From an uncultured bacterium (lineage in GTDB: Bacteria > DUMJ01): DNA of 34,589 bases. The notes beneath the pieces are model-generated. The model saw nothing but the letters and a program-made list of their open reading frames with translations. It made no database searches and had not been told where the DNA came from. The DNA is taken from positions 1-34,589 of the forward strand of contig CALGNK010000025.1 of assembly GCA_937958695.1 (NCBI GenBank), in the 5' to 3' direction. Of the stretch, positions 27,029 to 34,571 are shown one piece after another (the stretch's first letter is position 1; every line of letters begins with the position of its first letter). The translations under genes were made by a program, and so were the position numbers.

Positions 27029-28231
27029 TCAACCTCCTTTCAAAAAGTATAGTATCAAGGCAACAAGTATAATCGATATGACTGGAATTATAAGTAACCT
27101 ATAAACCTTTTTTATATCAGCATCAAAATACTGGTTACTTACTACAAAGCAAAGGTGTGCTGGAGATAACATTACTCCCATAAATCCACAGGCAAAAGCC
27201 AACATCACAGTCGAGTAAAAATTACTCTTACTAGTTAAGGGTAATATTAATGGAAATGTAACTCCTATAGGAACAATGCCCATACCACTGAATAATCCTA
27301 CTAGAAAAGGAGCAATAGTAGTTATAAGTATAAGAGGGAAATTGTAATCTGTAAAGAATTGGACCATCTGAGGAATACCACCTGTATTCTCTACAAAACT
27401 CTTAAAGACAACTACGCCTATAACATTCAGAATAACATCCCAAGGGAATTTTTTTAGAATCTTTTTCAGAATTCCAAGAGAATCTTTTCTGTTGATAAAT
27501 AAAGATATAACAACACCTATAAGTATACTTAGCCAAGAGGTTACCCCTATCAATATAAGTGCTATAGGGATAAGTATTGGCAAAATATAAATGACTAAAA
27601 TCTTCCACTCATTACCATCAGGATCTTCCTCTAATTTGGCATTGAGTTTTAATCTAATTATGGATAGAAAACCAACTACAATAGCAGTGATAGAAAGGGG
27701 TATCTGTAGAAGTATAAATTTAGGCATCTCTATACCAGTTAATGCTGTAGCCAATATTACTTCTGGATAGAGGGGAAAGAAATATTCCCATACGTGTCTA
27801 AACCAGTAATTTATAAAGGAACGCATAGAAGGATCGATCTCTGATTCTATATCAGTCTTTTCTACTAAGGGTGCAGAGAAAAGTGCTCCCCCAGGAATAG
27901 GGAGAAAGCCTATTAGAGCTGGCATAGCGGTTATAATAATCTTGGGATTCTTTATTACGTTTCTAGCCAAGAATACTATTCTTTCTAGCTGTTTAGTTTC
28001 ACCCATTACATTGGCAAGTATTAGAATAGTAGCAAGTGTTATTATTAGTCTTTGATTAGCAGGGTCTTTAAGAGCCAAAAGGGTAAATCTAAAATAATCT
28101 GCAAAATGTATACCAAATAAAATACCAAGAGCCAGCGAACCAAATAATAAGCAATAACCAAGCTTAACTTTGCGGAGTAAAAGAAAGACAACTACTATAA
28201 AAGCTATGATGATCTTTATTAAGGCAGACAT
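27029..28231 (-). CDS. DUF401 family membrane permease-like protein
   Basis: A 400-residue integral membrane protein with about ten hydrophobic segments. The signature GFLPIPGGALFSAPLV near 112-127 and the C-terminal GLFSGMGIVPIGVTFPL and GFMGVMLSPAHLCF resemble ion-transporter-superfamily permeases of the DUF401 group, found in thermophilic anaerobes. Function is not established; substrate unknown. The context between a WecA-type transferase and the alpha-mannosidase suggests a role in uptake of an organic acid or sugar-derived compound, but this is inference. Confidence 0.75.
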   Translation of the reverse strand: MSALIKIIIAFIVVVFLLLRKVKLGYCLLFGSLALGILFGIHFADYFRFTLLALKDPANQRLIITLATILILANVMGETKQLERIVFLARNVIKNPKIIITAMPALIGFLPIPGGALFSAPLVEKTDIESEIDPSMRSFINYWFRHVWEYFFPLYPEVILATALTGIEMPKFILLQIPLSITAIVVGFLSIIRLKLNAKLEEDPDGNEWKILVIYILPILIPIALILIGVTSWLSILIGVVISLFINRKDSLGILKKILKKFPWDVILNVIGVVVFKSFVENTGGIPQMVQFFTDYNFPLILITTIAPFLVGLFSGMGIVPIGVTFPLILPLTSKSNFYSTVMLAFACGFMGVMLSPAHLCFVVSNQYFDADIKKVYRLLIIPVISIILVALILYFLKGG

Positions 28232-28252
28232 CTAATCTAAGATTAGTGTCAC

Positions 28253-29212
28253 CTACTTTCTGGCAAATATAACTAGAAGAGCCATTAAAGAGAAACAAAT
28301 GTTGATGAGGTATATAAAAAGAAGCGCTTGAGTGGTATTTAATCCCCAGTTTAAAAGTCTGTGATGCAAATGTTCTTTATCTGCTTTATAAAAAGGTTCG
28401 CCTCTAAGAGTTCTTCTTATAACATTTATTCCTGTATCTATTATTGGCTGACCAAGAACGATAAAAGGTATAAGAACAGCAATTGCAGTTGTCCCTTTCA
28501 TTGTTCCTTCTATTGCTATGGTCCCCAATATAAACCCAAGCAGATAAGCACCACTATCTCCCATAAATACCTTATTAGTCTGACCTATATTATGCCTTAG
28601 AAAACCTAAAGAGATACCAAGAAGGATTAAAGCCATGGTAGTAGCATAACCTCTATTTAAAAGGCTACTAACTATAGCTAGAGTACTACTTGCAATAGCA
28701 GTTATACCTGAAGCTAAACCATCTAATCCGTCTGCAAAATTTACAAGATTACTTACTCCGACTATCCATACTATCGTAAATATCGTAGAAAATAGAGGAG
28801 AGAAAATCATATATGCCCCAGTAAAAGGATTTCTAATAGAAGATATACTTATTCCACCTGCTATTAGTATTAGAGCACTAGCAACTTGTCCCAAAAACTT
28901 AGGGAGAGCAGGAAAATCTCTCGAACTTGCCTTGAAATAGTCATCAACTAGATGGGTAAGAAATATAAGAGACGCACCTCCAATAATACTTATTAGCTTT
29001 TTATCTATTGGAAGAAAGACTAACGAAAGAAGGATAAACGTAAATAAAAAACTAAACCCCCCAGCTAGGGGGATTGGCTCAGAATGTATCTTACGAGGAT
29101 TAGGCTTATCTAACAATCCTATCCTTATAGAAAATTTCCTAAATATAGGGGTAAATAAGTAAGTAACCAAAATACTAAGGGCTAATATCCCTAAGTAAAT
29201 TAGTCCTTTCAT
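28253..29212 (-). CDS. undecaprenyl-phosphate glycosyl-1-phosphate transferase (WecA/TagO/MraY family)
   Basis: A 319-residue membrane enzyme moving a sugar-1-phosphate from UDP-sugar to undecaprenyl phosphate, the first step of wall polymer or O-antigen synthesis. About ten transmembrane helices are seen. Family motifs: LDKPNPRKIHSEPIPLAGG at 34-52, the paired aspartates Asp90-Asp91 in HLVDDY, NFADGLDGLASG at 158-169, VFMGDSGAYLLGF, and the HLHHRL cytoplasmic motif near 282-287, characteristic of WecA/TagO rather than MraY. It follows rplT by 9 nt, so translation-factor genes and wall synthesis share a transcript. GlcNAc-1-P is the likeliest donor, not proven. Confidence 0.9.
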   Translation of the reverse strand: MKGLIYLGILALSILVTYLFTPIFRKFSIRIGLLDKPNPRKIHSEPIPLAGGFSFLFTFILLSLVFLPIDKKLISIIGGASLIFLTHLVDDYFKASSRDFPALPKFLGQVASALILIAGGISISSIRNPFTGAYMIFSPLFSTIFTIVWIVGVSNLVNFADGLDGLASGITAIASSTLAIVSSLLNRGYATTMALILLGISLGFLRHNIGQTNKVFMGDSGAYLLGFILGTIAIEGTMKGTTAIAVLIPFIVLGQPIIDTGINVIRRTLRGEPFYKADKEHLHHRLLNWGLNTTQALLFIYLINICFSLMALLVIFARK

Positions 29213-29221
29213 AAAATTCCT

Positions 29222-29581
29222 CTATGCCTTTAAGGCAGATCTAGATAACTCTACTATTCTCCTAAACTCTTCGCTATCTGAGACAGCTAAATCGGCTAAG
29301 ACCTTTCTATTTAGAGAAATACCTGCAAGTTTTAAACCATGCATAAACTGAGAGTAGGTCATGCCAAGTTCTCTAACTCCAGCACTTATCCTGGCTATCC
29401 ATAGTCTTCTAAATTCTCTCTTCCTAGCTTTCCTGTCCCTATATGCATAACTTAGAGCCTTCAGCAAAGCCTCATTAGCCGACCTAAACCTTCTACCTCT
29501 AGCACCTCTATACCCCTTTGCAAGCTTCAATATCTTCTTATGTCTTCTTCTTGTAACTATTCCACCTTTTACTCTAGCCAT
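29222..29581 (-). CDS. rplT: 50S ribosomal protein L20
   Basis: A 119-residue basic protein matching L20 throughout: [65 protein letters not shown], and [18 protein letters not shown]. It binds 23S rRNA early in 50S assembly and in many bacteria represses its own operon. It lies 9 nt after rpmI in the conserved infC-rpmI-rplT order. The mRNA leader upstream of infC is only about 35 nt, too short for the long L20-binding leader known in Bacillus. Confidence 0.98.
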   Translation of the reverse strand: MARVKGGIVTRRRHKKILKLAKGYRGARGRRFRSANEALLKALSYAYRDRKARKREFRRLWIARISAGVRELGMTYSQFMHGLKLAGISLNRKVLADLAVSDSEEFRRIVELSRSALKA

Positions 29582-29590
29582 ATCTCCACC

Positions 29591-29794
29591 TTATAAACTA
29601 TGAGGTATTAATCTTTTAACTGCTTTAATATTAGTCTTATCTACCTCGGTAAGACTTTTAAGAACTCTAAGTGTAGACTTACTCTTCTGCATAAAGTGGT
29701 GTCCACTATATGCATGAGCCCTCATTATCTTCCCACTACCTGTTACTCTGAACCTCTTCGCCGCTCCTTTGTGTGTCTTTAGCCCTTTTCCCAT
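29591..29794 (-). CDS. rpmI: 50S ribosomal protein L35
   Basis: A 67-residue basic protein with the L35 core KTHKGAAKRFRVTGSGKIMR and HHFMQKSKSTLR. Its ATG and AGGAGG ribosome site lie inside the 3' end of infC, in another frame, giving a 59-nt overlap (29736-29794). Translation of L35 is therefore likely coupled to infC. Gene order infC-rpmI-rplT is the standard one. Confidence 0.97.
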   Translation of the reverse strand: MGKGLKTHKGAAKRFRVTGSGKIMRAHAYSGHHFMQKSKSTLRVLKSLTEVDKTNIKAVKRLIPHSL

Positions 29795-30323
29795 CCTTTT
29801 TTTCCTCCTGTCTTTTAGGTGAGAATATTATTGTATACTCTCTATTCTCGTCAGAGATTGGCTTCTCAGATTCAATTTCTGCTACATCCTTTAAAAGCTC
29901 TGCTATTTGATTAGCCAAAGATACGCTTCTATCTGTATGCAGGAATTGTCTTCCTCTAAGTCTTATTGTAAACTTTACCTTGTTACCTTCAGCTAAGAAC
30001 TCCTTTGCTCCTCTAATCTTAGTCTCTAAATCATGTAAACCAATTTCAGGTCTAAGTCTTATCTCCTTTATCTCTATAACCTTTTGCTTCTTCTTGGCCT
30101 CTTTATCTTTCTTATTCCTTTCGTATTGGAACTTTCCGTAATCTAGTATCTTACATACAGGCGGATTAGCATCAGGATTTATCTCCACTAGATCCAACCC
30201 AACTTCCCTAGCTAACCTCAACCCTTCCTTTAATGGAACTACACCTATATGCTTTCCTCTGGCATCTATAAGCCTAATCTGGGCTGCCTGAATCTGATTA
30301 TTAATTCTTAATTCGTTACTTAT
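29736..30323 (-). CDS. infC: translation initiation factor IF-3, apparent ATA start
   Basis: A 195-residue initiation factor that proofreads start-codon choice on the 30S subunit. The N-domain (ISNELRINNQIQAAQIRLID, GVVPLKEGLRLAREVGLDLVEI), KILDYGKFQYE, and the C-domain with KEIRLRPEIGLHDLETKIR and KVKFTIRLRGRQ are clear. The only codon aligned with the family start and with AAGGAGGG 8 nt upstream is ATA at 30323-30321; a TAA precedes it directly in frame, and the first ordinary start (TTG, 30221) would delete the conserved N-domain. E. coli infC likewise uses a non-standard AUU that IF-3 discriminates against, giving autoregulation. The C-terminus extends about 25 residues beyond FSPK and overlaps rpmI. 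Confidence 0.93.
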   Translation of the reverse strand: MSNELRINNQIQAAQIRLIDARGKHIGVVPLKEGLRLAREVGLDLVEINPDANPPVCKILDYGKFQYERNKKDKEAKKKQKVIEIKEIRLRPEIGLHDLETKIRGAKEFLAEGNKVKFTIRLRGRQFLHTDRSVSLANQIAELLKDVAEIESEKPISDENREYTIIFSPKRQEEKKDGKRAKDTQRSGEEVQSNR

Positions 30324-30366
30324 TTACCAATCCCTCCTTACTAAAATATTAATTCTTACTTGCTAG

Positions 30367-30396
30367 ACTATACCATAAAACATTATTAGCTGTCAA
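30367..30396 (-). promoter_or_regulatory. promoter of the infC operon
   Basis: On the minus strand TTGACA (30396-30391) contains the TGA stop of the AEC transporter gene; an 18-nt spacer and TATAGT (30372-30367) follow. The predicted start near 30360 leaves a leader of about 37 nt before the ATA start of infC. The 18-nt spacer is longer than the 16 nt seen elsewhere in the window. Confidence 0.5.
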
Positions 30397-31313
30397 CTAG
30401 GTAGGAATGCTACTAATATAGAATTCATCAATGGAAGAGTCAAAAGAACTACGATAGTAGTTATCAGAATAACTGTTAAGATAAATTCTACATCAAGGCC
30501 ATATTCGCTACCTAAAACTATAGAAGACATCATAACTGGAACTCCAGATTCGATAATTAGAACCCTCAAAGAAAGCGAGTCTAATCTAAAGAAGATGCCC
30601 AAAATTACTCCTATTATAGGAAATAGTATCATTTTTAAAAATATCGTCCCTAATGCAAGTTTTATATATCTTATGTTGAATTCTAGTTGTAAGAGTCCAC
30701 CTATACCTATCATAATAACAGGAACTGTAGCATTACTTAGATATGAAAGAGCCCTTAGAGAAAAATCAGGTAACTGTATCTTTAATCCTCTCAGTATAAA
30801 GGCTAATAAAAGGAGTGGAAATGGCGGGTAGGTTATAATTCCCATTAGCGATTCTTTTAATGAAAAACTGCTCTTATTACATCCAAAGTATTTTGCTATC
30901 CATACCCCAATAGTAGTAAGTGATATTGTAAATCCAATCTGATCATAGATAATGGCTCTAGCAAGCCCTTCATTTCCATAAGTTAAAAGGGAAACAGGAT
31001 ATCCGATAAATGCAGTATTACCAAAAAGGGCTGTTAATATATAAGCACCCCTTAATTTAGGCTCTAATCTCCTAGTAATAAATATCAATATTGGCAATAA
31101 AAGAAGGACTTCAACTATACCAACCAAGGGTAGCTTTAGAAGAGACACGTCTACATCTAGATTATAGACTCCGTAGAAGACGGTAGCAGGCATAAATATG
31201 TATAAAACAAGCTTATTTAAAAGAGAAACATCCTGAGGCTTAAATAACCCCAGGATGCGGGCAATATAACCTATACCGAGTAGGAAAAGAATTGTTAATA
31301 TCGCAGATATCAA
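30393..31313 (-). CDS. AEC (auxin efflux carrier) family transporter
   Basis: A 306-residue membrane protein with ten predicted hydrophobic segments in two halves, matching bacterial AEC permeases such as malate transporters. Indicators are the N-terminal LGIGYIARILGLFKPQDVSLLNKLVLYIFMPATVF, ALFGNTAFIGYPVSLLTYG, and the C-terminal SGVPVMMSSIVLGSEYGLD. It starts at a TTG (31313) inside a TTGA overlap with the FmdB gene, so it is translationally coupled. Its stop codon is embedded in the infC promoter. Substrate is unknown, probably a small organic anion. Confidence 0.85.
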   Translation of the reverse strand: MISAILTILFLLGIGYIARILGLFKPQDVSLLNKLVLYIFMPATVFYGVYNLDVDVSLLKLPLVGIVEVLLLLPILIFITRRLEPKLRGAYILTALFGNTAFIGYPVSLLTYGNEGLARAIIYDQIGFTISLTTIGVWIAKYFGCNKSSFSLKESLMGIITYPPFPLLLLAFILRGLKIQLPDFSLRALSYLSNATVPVIMIGIGGLLQLEFNIRYIKLALGTIFLKMILFPIIGVILGIFFRLDSLSLRVLIIESGVPVMMSSIVLGSEYGLDVEFILTVILITTIVVLLTLPLMNSILVAFLPS

Positions 31314-31537
31314 CTTGTTCCACAGGCACTACAACTCTTAGAACTACAAGCACTACAACCAGAACTAGGAGTCACTTTTACTCCTGAGTCTCCAGTGCTA
31401 GCAAAACTAAAAGCAGATATTAATCTTTTAACATTTTTAGAACCACAATTCTTACAAACGACCTCTTTTGAAAGGTCTTTTAAAAGCACTTCAAATTTAC
31501 TATTACAGTCAAGACATCTATATTCATATAAAGGCAA
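31310..31537 (-). CDS. FmdB family zinc ribbon protein
   Basis: A 75-residue putative regulatory protein with the FmdB start (M/L)PLYEYRCLDCNSKFEVL and a second CKNCGSK pair, forming a four-Cys zinc ribbon. The tail is rich in Cys and Ser (CSACSSKSCSAC), as in many family members. FmdB was named for a possible role in formamidase expression, but its function remains open. The TTG start at 31537 begins 6 nt after the HtrA stop; GGAGAG in the htrA 3' end serves as ribosome site. The gene ends in an overlap with the AEC transporter. Confidence 0.88.
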   Translation of the reverse strand: MPLYEYRCLDCNSKFEVLLKDLSKEVVCKNCGSKNVKRLISAFSFASTGDSGVKVTPSSGCSACSSKSCSACGTS

Positions 31538-31543
31538 GTCTTA

Positions 31544-32668
31544 TCACTCTCCTCTTGGTCTTTCTTCTAAAGTTACTTCTATAGTAAGCCTCTGTTCTCC
31601 CCTTACTATACCTAACCTAACTCTATCTCCGACCTTACACCTCATTACTCTAACTACTAGGTCATCTGCAGTTTCTATCTTTTCTCCATTAAATTCTATA
31701 ACTATGTCTCCTCTCTTGATACCCGCTTTATCTGCAGGACCATTTCTAACTACATCCATAATTATAGCGCCATAGTCAACTGAAAGTCTATAATAGGCAG
31801 AGATTCTAGCATCCACAGTATCTAAGTATACACCCATCCAAGGGTGAGAAGCATAACCTTTACTAATTATCTGGTCAGCTATAGATTTAGCCAGATGTAT
31901 TGGTATGGCAAAACCTATACCCTGTGCCCCTTGATATATAGCGGTATTTATACCAATTACCTCTCCTGAACTATTTACTAAAGCTCCTCCGCTATTACCA
32001 GGATTTATTGGAGCATCAGTCTGAATAAGCCCCTCAATTATAGTTCCTCTCTCAGTAGTTATTGTTCTATTAAGAGCACTAATAATCCCAGCAGTTACTG
32101 TCTTACCTAGTCCAAATGGATTACCTATCGCTATGGCTATCTGCCCTATCTTAAGATTGGTAGAATCTCCAAGCTTTGCAGCAGGAAGCCCTGTTGCATT
32201 TATCTTTATAACCGCTATATCAGTATAAGGATCTCTTCCTACTATCTTTGCTTCAAATGTCCTTCCATCTGCTAAGGTAACTGTAATCTGTTGAGCATTT
32301 TCTACCACGTGATTATTCGTAAGTATATATCCATCCTCGGTGATAATAACTCCTGAACCTGCTCCTTCTTGAGGTATAGCTTGAAAGAAAAACTGTATTT
32401 TACTTTTTGTGTTAACATTTACCACACTTGGGCCTACCATTTCAGCGACCCTTATATATACAGATTCCTCTGTCTCTATAACTCTCGATTCTACCTTTGT
32501 AGGCTGAGGAGTCTCAGTTTTAGTGGTACCTACCTGAGGAGAAACCACTTCAGGGGATACTGCTGGCTTAACTGCATAATGTGGAGCCACTGTTCCTCCA
32601 AGTATAACCCCTACAATAGCTATAACTATGGCTAAGAAAAAGAAATAAAATTTTGAATGCCTATCCAT
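31544..32668 (-). CDS. HtrA/DegP-type trypsin-like serine protease with one PDZ domain
   Basis: A 374-residue membrane-anchored protease for protein quality control at the cell surface. An uncleaved N-terminal membrane segment (residues 6-26) is followed by a Pro/Thr/Val-rich linker (about 30-65). The protease domain has the triad His120 (TNNHVV), Asp150 (YTDIAVIKI) and Ser226 ([10 protein letters not shown]). One PDZ domain lies at about 275-370 ([11 protein letters not shown] ... [19 protein letters not shown]). Such proteins are often stress-induced. It sits 21 nt after a DUF624-like membrane protein gene and 6 nt before fmdB; the local operon starts with tRNA genes. Confidence 0.94.
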   Translation of the reverse strand: MDRHSKFYFFFLAIVIAIVGVILGGTVAPHYAVKPAVSPEVVSPQVGTTKTETPQPTKVESRVIETEESVYIRVAEMVGPSVVNVNTKSKIQFFFQAIPQEGAGSGVIITEDGYILTNNHVVENAQQITVTLADGRTFEAKIVGRDPYTDIAVIKINATGLPAAKLGDSTNLKIGQIAIAIGNPFGLGKTVTAGIISALNRTITTERGTIIEGLIQTDAPINPGNSGGALVNSSGEVIGINTAIYQGAQGIGFAIPIHLAKSIADQIISKGYASHPWMGVYLDTVDARISAYYRLSVDYGAIIMDVVRNGPADKAGIKRGDIVIEFNGEKIETADDLVVRVMRCKVGDRVRLGIVRGEQRLTIEVTLEERPRGE

Positions 32669-32689
32669 ACGTCATTCCTCCTTTCGTTC

Positions 32690-33373
32690 CTAAGTATTAG
32701 TAACCCCTTCATACTTTTCCATAACGGTAAGAAAAGTCTTAGTATCAAAAAAACTCTTTACCCCCATTAGGAGTAGAAGCGCTCCTACCCCTGTAAGTAT
32801 ACAAACTGCACATAGAGCAATTACTACTATAAACATTACAAGTGACACTCCAATATTATCTATACTCAATAAAAAAGACCGAATAATAACCTTCTTTATT
32901 CCAGTATCCTGCTCTATTAATAGCGGAAACATATAAGTCTGTAATATACCAAGGAAAAGAAGTAGATAGAGCCAAAAGATACTTAAAACTCTAATTATTA
33001 TATTTTGAATCTGAGAGTAGAACATAAAATCAACTACTACAATGGCAATAGCTAATAGGTATATTAATATAAGGGCTTCTGAACGCCAAAAGAATTTCTT
33101 AAAGGCAGAAAAATAATCTCTCCATTCAACACTTTCTCTCCTTATCAGCCTATTAGCTAAATAATAGGCACCTGCTGTAGCTGGACCAAGGAATATAACA
33201 AAAATTCCCAAAAATAATCTGAAAATTATATGGAGACTTCCAGGCAGGACTGCAAATACAACAGGAACTGCAAAACCAAACCATATAGCACTTATAAATA
33301 GAACCCACCCCAAATTATCATAAATATCAATAAATGCGCCTTTTATAATAGGCCATATAGAAACCCTTTTCAT
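32690..33373 (-). CDS. multispanning membrane protein, DUF624 (YesL)-like
   Basis: A 227-residue hydrophobic protein with about five to six membrane segments. The N-terminus WPIIKGAFIDIYDNLGWVLFISAIWF, then LGPATAGAYYLANRLIRRESVEWRDYFSAFKKFF resembles DUF624/YesL proteins, which often occur near sugar transporter genes and have no assigned molecular function. It starts directly where the cyclophilin-like gene ends (0 nt gap), so both are translated from one message. Family assignment is moderate. Confidence 0.6.
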   Translation of the reverse strand: MKRVSIWPIIKGAFIDIYDNLGWVLFISAIWFGFAVPVVFAVLPGSLHIIFRLFLGIFVIFLGPATAGAYYLANRLIRRESVEWRDYFSAFKKFFWRSEALILIYLLAIAIVVVDFMFYSQIQNIIIRVLSIFWLYLLLFLGILQTYMFPLLIEQDTGIKKVIIRSFLLSIDNIGVSLVMFIVVIALCAVCILTGVGALLLLMGVKSFFDTKTFLTVMEKYEGVTNT

Positions 33374-33739
33374 CTAAACCTTCTCAATAAGGATATCCAT
33401 CCCATCATTAACCTTTTCTAACAAATCCAAGTTAGATGTAACCTTACCTACAATATTCACAGGACTAGCTGGTCTTATCTCGTTCCCCTTAGATATTGGT
33501 GTCGGACCAAAAAAGAGACACAATGCATGGCCCGGAGGCCAGTATCCTATATCCCCCTTATTAACAGTTGCAACAGCATTCTCTTCATCCTTGTATACTG
33601 GAATACCAAAATAGACCTCTTTACCCCAAGTATTCGCTCTGGCTTTTATAGGAAGATTATCATAGATAGCCTTTGCAGTCTCCGAATCATTGAGTTCTCC
33701 TTCAACAGACCCTACGGGAAAAGTTATCTTTATCTTCAT
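33374..33739 (-). CDS. cyclophilin-like fold protein (TM1367 type)
   Basis: A 121-residue small beta-barrel protein. The pattern KITFPVGSVEGELND, then the tail GDIGYWPPGHALCLFFGPTP, then the IRPASPVNIVGKV segment, matches the cyclophilin-like family of Thermotoga TM1367. In Thermotoga that gene sits next to the suf genes; here it is instead placed after two tRNA genes. Residues of true peptidyl-prolyl isomerases are not evident, so the activity is unknown. It starts at an ATG with AGGAGGG upstream, 17 nt after the tRNA-Thr CCA. Confidence 0.8.
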   Translation of the reverse strand: MKIKITFPVGSVEGELNDSETAKAIYDNLPIKARANTWGKEVYFGIPVYKDEENAVATVNKGDIGYWPPGHALCLFFGPTPISKGNEIRPASPVNIVGKVTSNLDLLEKVNDGMDILIEKV

Positions 33740-33756
33740 ACTCCATCCCTCCTAAA

Positions 33757-33831
33757 TGGAGCCGACGATCCGATTCGAACGGACGACCCGCTGATTACGA
33801 ATCAGCTGCTCTACCGCTGAGCTACGTCGGC
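33757..33831 (-). tRNA. tRNA-Thr (anticodon CGT)
   Basis: A 75-nt cloverleaf including an encoded CCA. Acceptor arms GCCGACG and CGTCGGC pair; the D arm GCTC...GAGC, the anticodon loop TTCGTAA within GCTGA/TCAGC, and the T loop TTCGAAT are all complete. The anticodon CGT reads ACG codons. It is 11 nt after tRNA-Gly in the same transcript. Confidence 0.96.
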
Positions 33832-33842
33832 ATAAAAAATAT

Positions 33843-33918
33843 TGGAGCGGGAAACGGGTCTCGAACCCGCGGCCCTCAGCTTGGGAAGCTGATGCTCTAC
33901 CAACTGAGCTATTCCCGC
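33843..33918 (-). tRNA. tRNA-Gly (anticodon CCC)
   Basis: A 76-nt cloverleaf with encoded CCA. Acceptor arms GCGGGAA and TTCCCGC pair; the anticodon loop TTCCCAA sits within TCAGC/GCTGA, and the T arm CGGGTTCGAGACCCG is intact. Anticodon CCC reads GGG codons. It is the first gene after a strong promoter. Confidence 0.96.
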
Positions 33919-33929
33919 ACCTATATTAT

Positions 33930-33957
33930 ATTTTATACTACTATTTTTACCTGTCAA
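33930..33957 (-). promoter_or_regulatory. tRNA promoter
   Basis: On the minus strand TTGACA (33957-33952), 16-nt spacer, TAAAAT (33935-33930), 11 nt before the mature tRNA-Gly start. It has the same form as the rrn-like and rpe promoters. It lies immediately after the stop codon of the VOC gene. Confidence 0.75.
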
Positions 33958-33961
33958 GAGG

Positions 33962-34363
33962 TTATGGTTTCCACCAAATTACTTCTAACAGTACTCCTTC
34001 TGGGCCATAGAAGTAACCATATTTGCCTTCTGGAAATTCCAAGGGGCCCAAGACAAACTCTATTCCTTTTGACCTTAGGTACTCATAAATCTTATCCATA
34101 TCTTCCACCAAAAAGGCAATATGCTCTACACCGCCTATTCTACGTTCCTCCCAGATTATTTTCTCCCCTTTAGCTGGCTTTTTATCTGGAGCTATCAATT
34201 CTAGCATACTATTACCAATATTTAGGAATATTATCCGAGCCTTTTCCTTTTCATCATAGAAGTCTTTTAATACATTAAAACCAAGGATATCTCTGTAGAA
34301 TTTTAAATTTTCCTCCACGTCGCTAACTATTATAGATATATGGTCTAATCCTTTTATAAACAT
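33962..34363 (-). CDS. VOC superfamily (glyoxalase I/methylmalonyl-CoA epimerase-like) protein
   Basis: A 133-residue metalloenzyme of two beta-alpha-beta-beta-beta units. The four metal ligands of glyoxalase-type proteins are present: His8 (GLDHISI), Glu55 (LELIA), His81 (GVEHIAFL) and Glu127 (LLEVIW). The length matches single-domain lactoylglutathione lyase-like proteins; related enzymes include methylmalonyl-CoA epimerase and dioxygenases, so the reaction is not fixed. It is a single gene with its own promoter, GAGGAGG before the ATG, and the tRNA promoter directly downstream. Confidence 0.82.
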   Translation of the reverse strand: MFIKGLDHISIIVSDVEENLKFYRDILGFNVLKDFYDEKEKARIIFLNIGNSMLELIAPDKKPAKGEKIIWEERRIGGVEHIAFLVEDMDKIYEYLRSKGIEFVLGPLEFPEGKYGYFYGPEGVLLEVIWWKP

Positions 34364-34395
34364 ACAAGCCTCCTCTTATTAGTCATTTGAGTAAT

Positions 34396-34423
34396 ATTTT
34401 ATGATAATCTAAACAAAAGTCAA
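34396..34423 (-). promoter_or_regulatory. promoter of the VOC gene
   Basis: On the minus strand TTGACT (34423-34418), 16-nt spacer, TAAAAT (34401-34396), 32 nt before the ATG at 34363. It differs by one base from the TTGACA-N16-TAAAAT form found elsewhere. Confidence 0.65.
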
Positions 34424-34470
34424 TCATCCTTTTCAGGATACCTTAACCCAGAAATTACTCAATTAAATTA

Positions 34471-34510
34471 CCCCTCCTAGAGGGGGACTTTTCATTACCC
34501 TCTAAGAGGG
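34471..34510. repeat. two tandem short palindromes
   Basis: CCCCTC-CTA-GAGGGG (34471-34485) and CCCTCT-A-AGAGGG (34498-34510) are near-identical inverted repeats 27 nt apart. In the plus direction both are followed by short T-runs (CTTTTC, TTTTT), but no plus-strand gene ends here. They lie 48-87 nt upstream of the VOC -35 box. They could be operators, or terminators of a small plus-strand RNA. Confidence 0.5.
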
Positions 34511-34547
34511 GATATAATTTTTATATGGAAACACACTAAAATTAGTA

Positions 34548-34571
34548 TACAAAATTTTATAAAGTTTTGTA
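34548..34571. repeat. 24-bp near-perfect palindrome at the right edge
   Basis: Halves TACAAAATTTTA and TAAAGTTTTGTA pair with a single mismatch. It is in noncoding DNA near the right end of the window and is a candidate binding site for a dimeric regulator of a gene beyond the edge. No gene is seen in 34364-34589. Confidence 0.4.

Noticed and set aside
30219-30221. TTG at 30221 as the infC start
   Set aside because: It has no suitable ribosome site and would remove the conserved IF-3 N-domain encoded upstream in the same frame.
31395-31775. 126-codon plus-strand open frame opposite fmdB and htrA
   Set aside because: Both minus-strand genes carry intact family motifs; shadow frame with no start signal.
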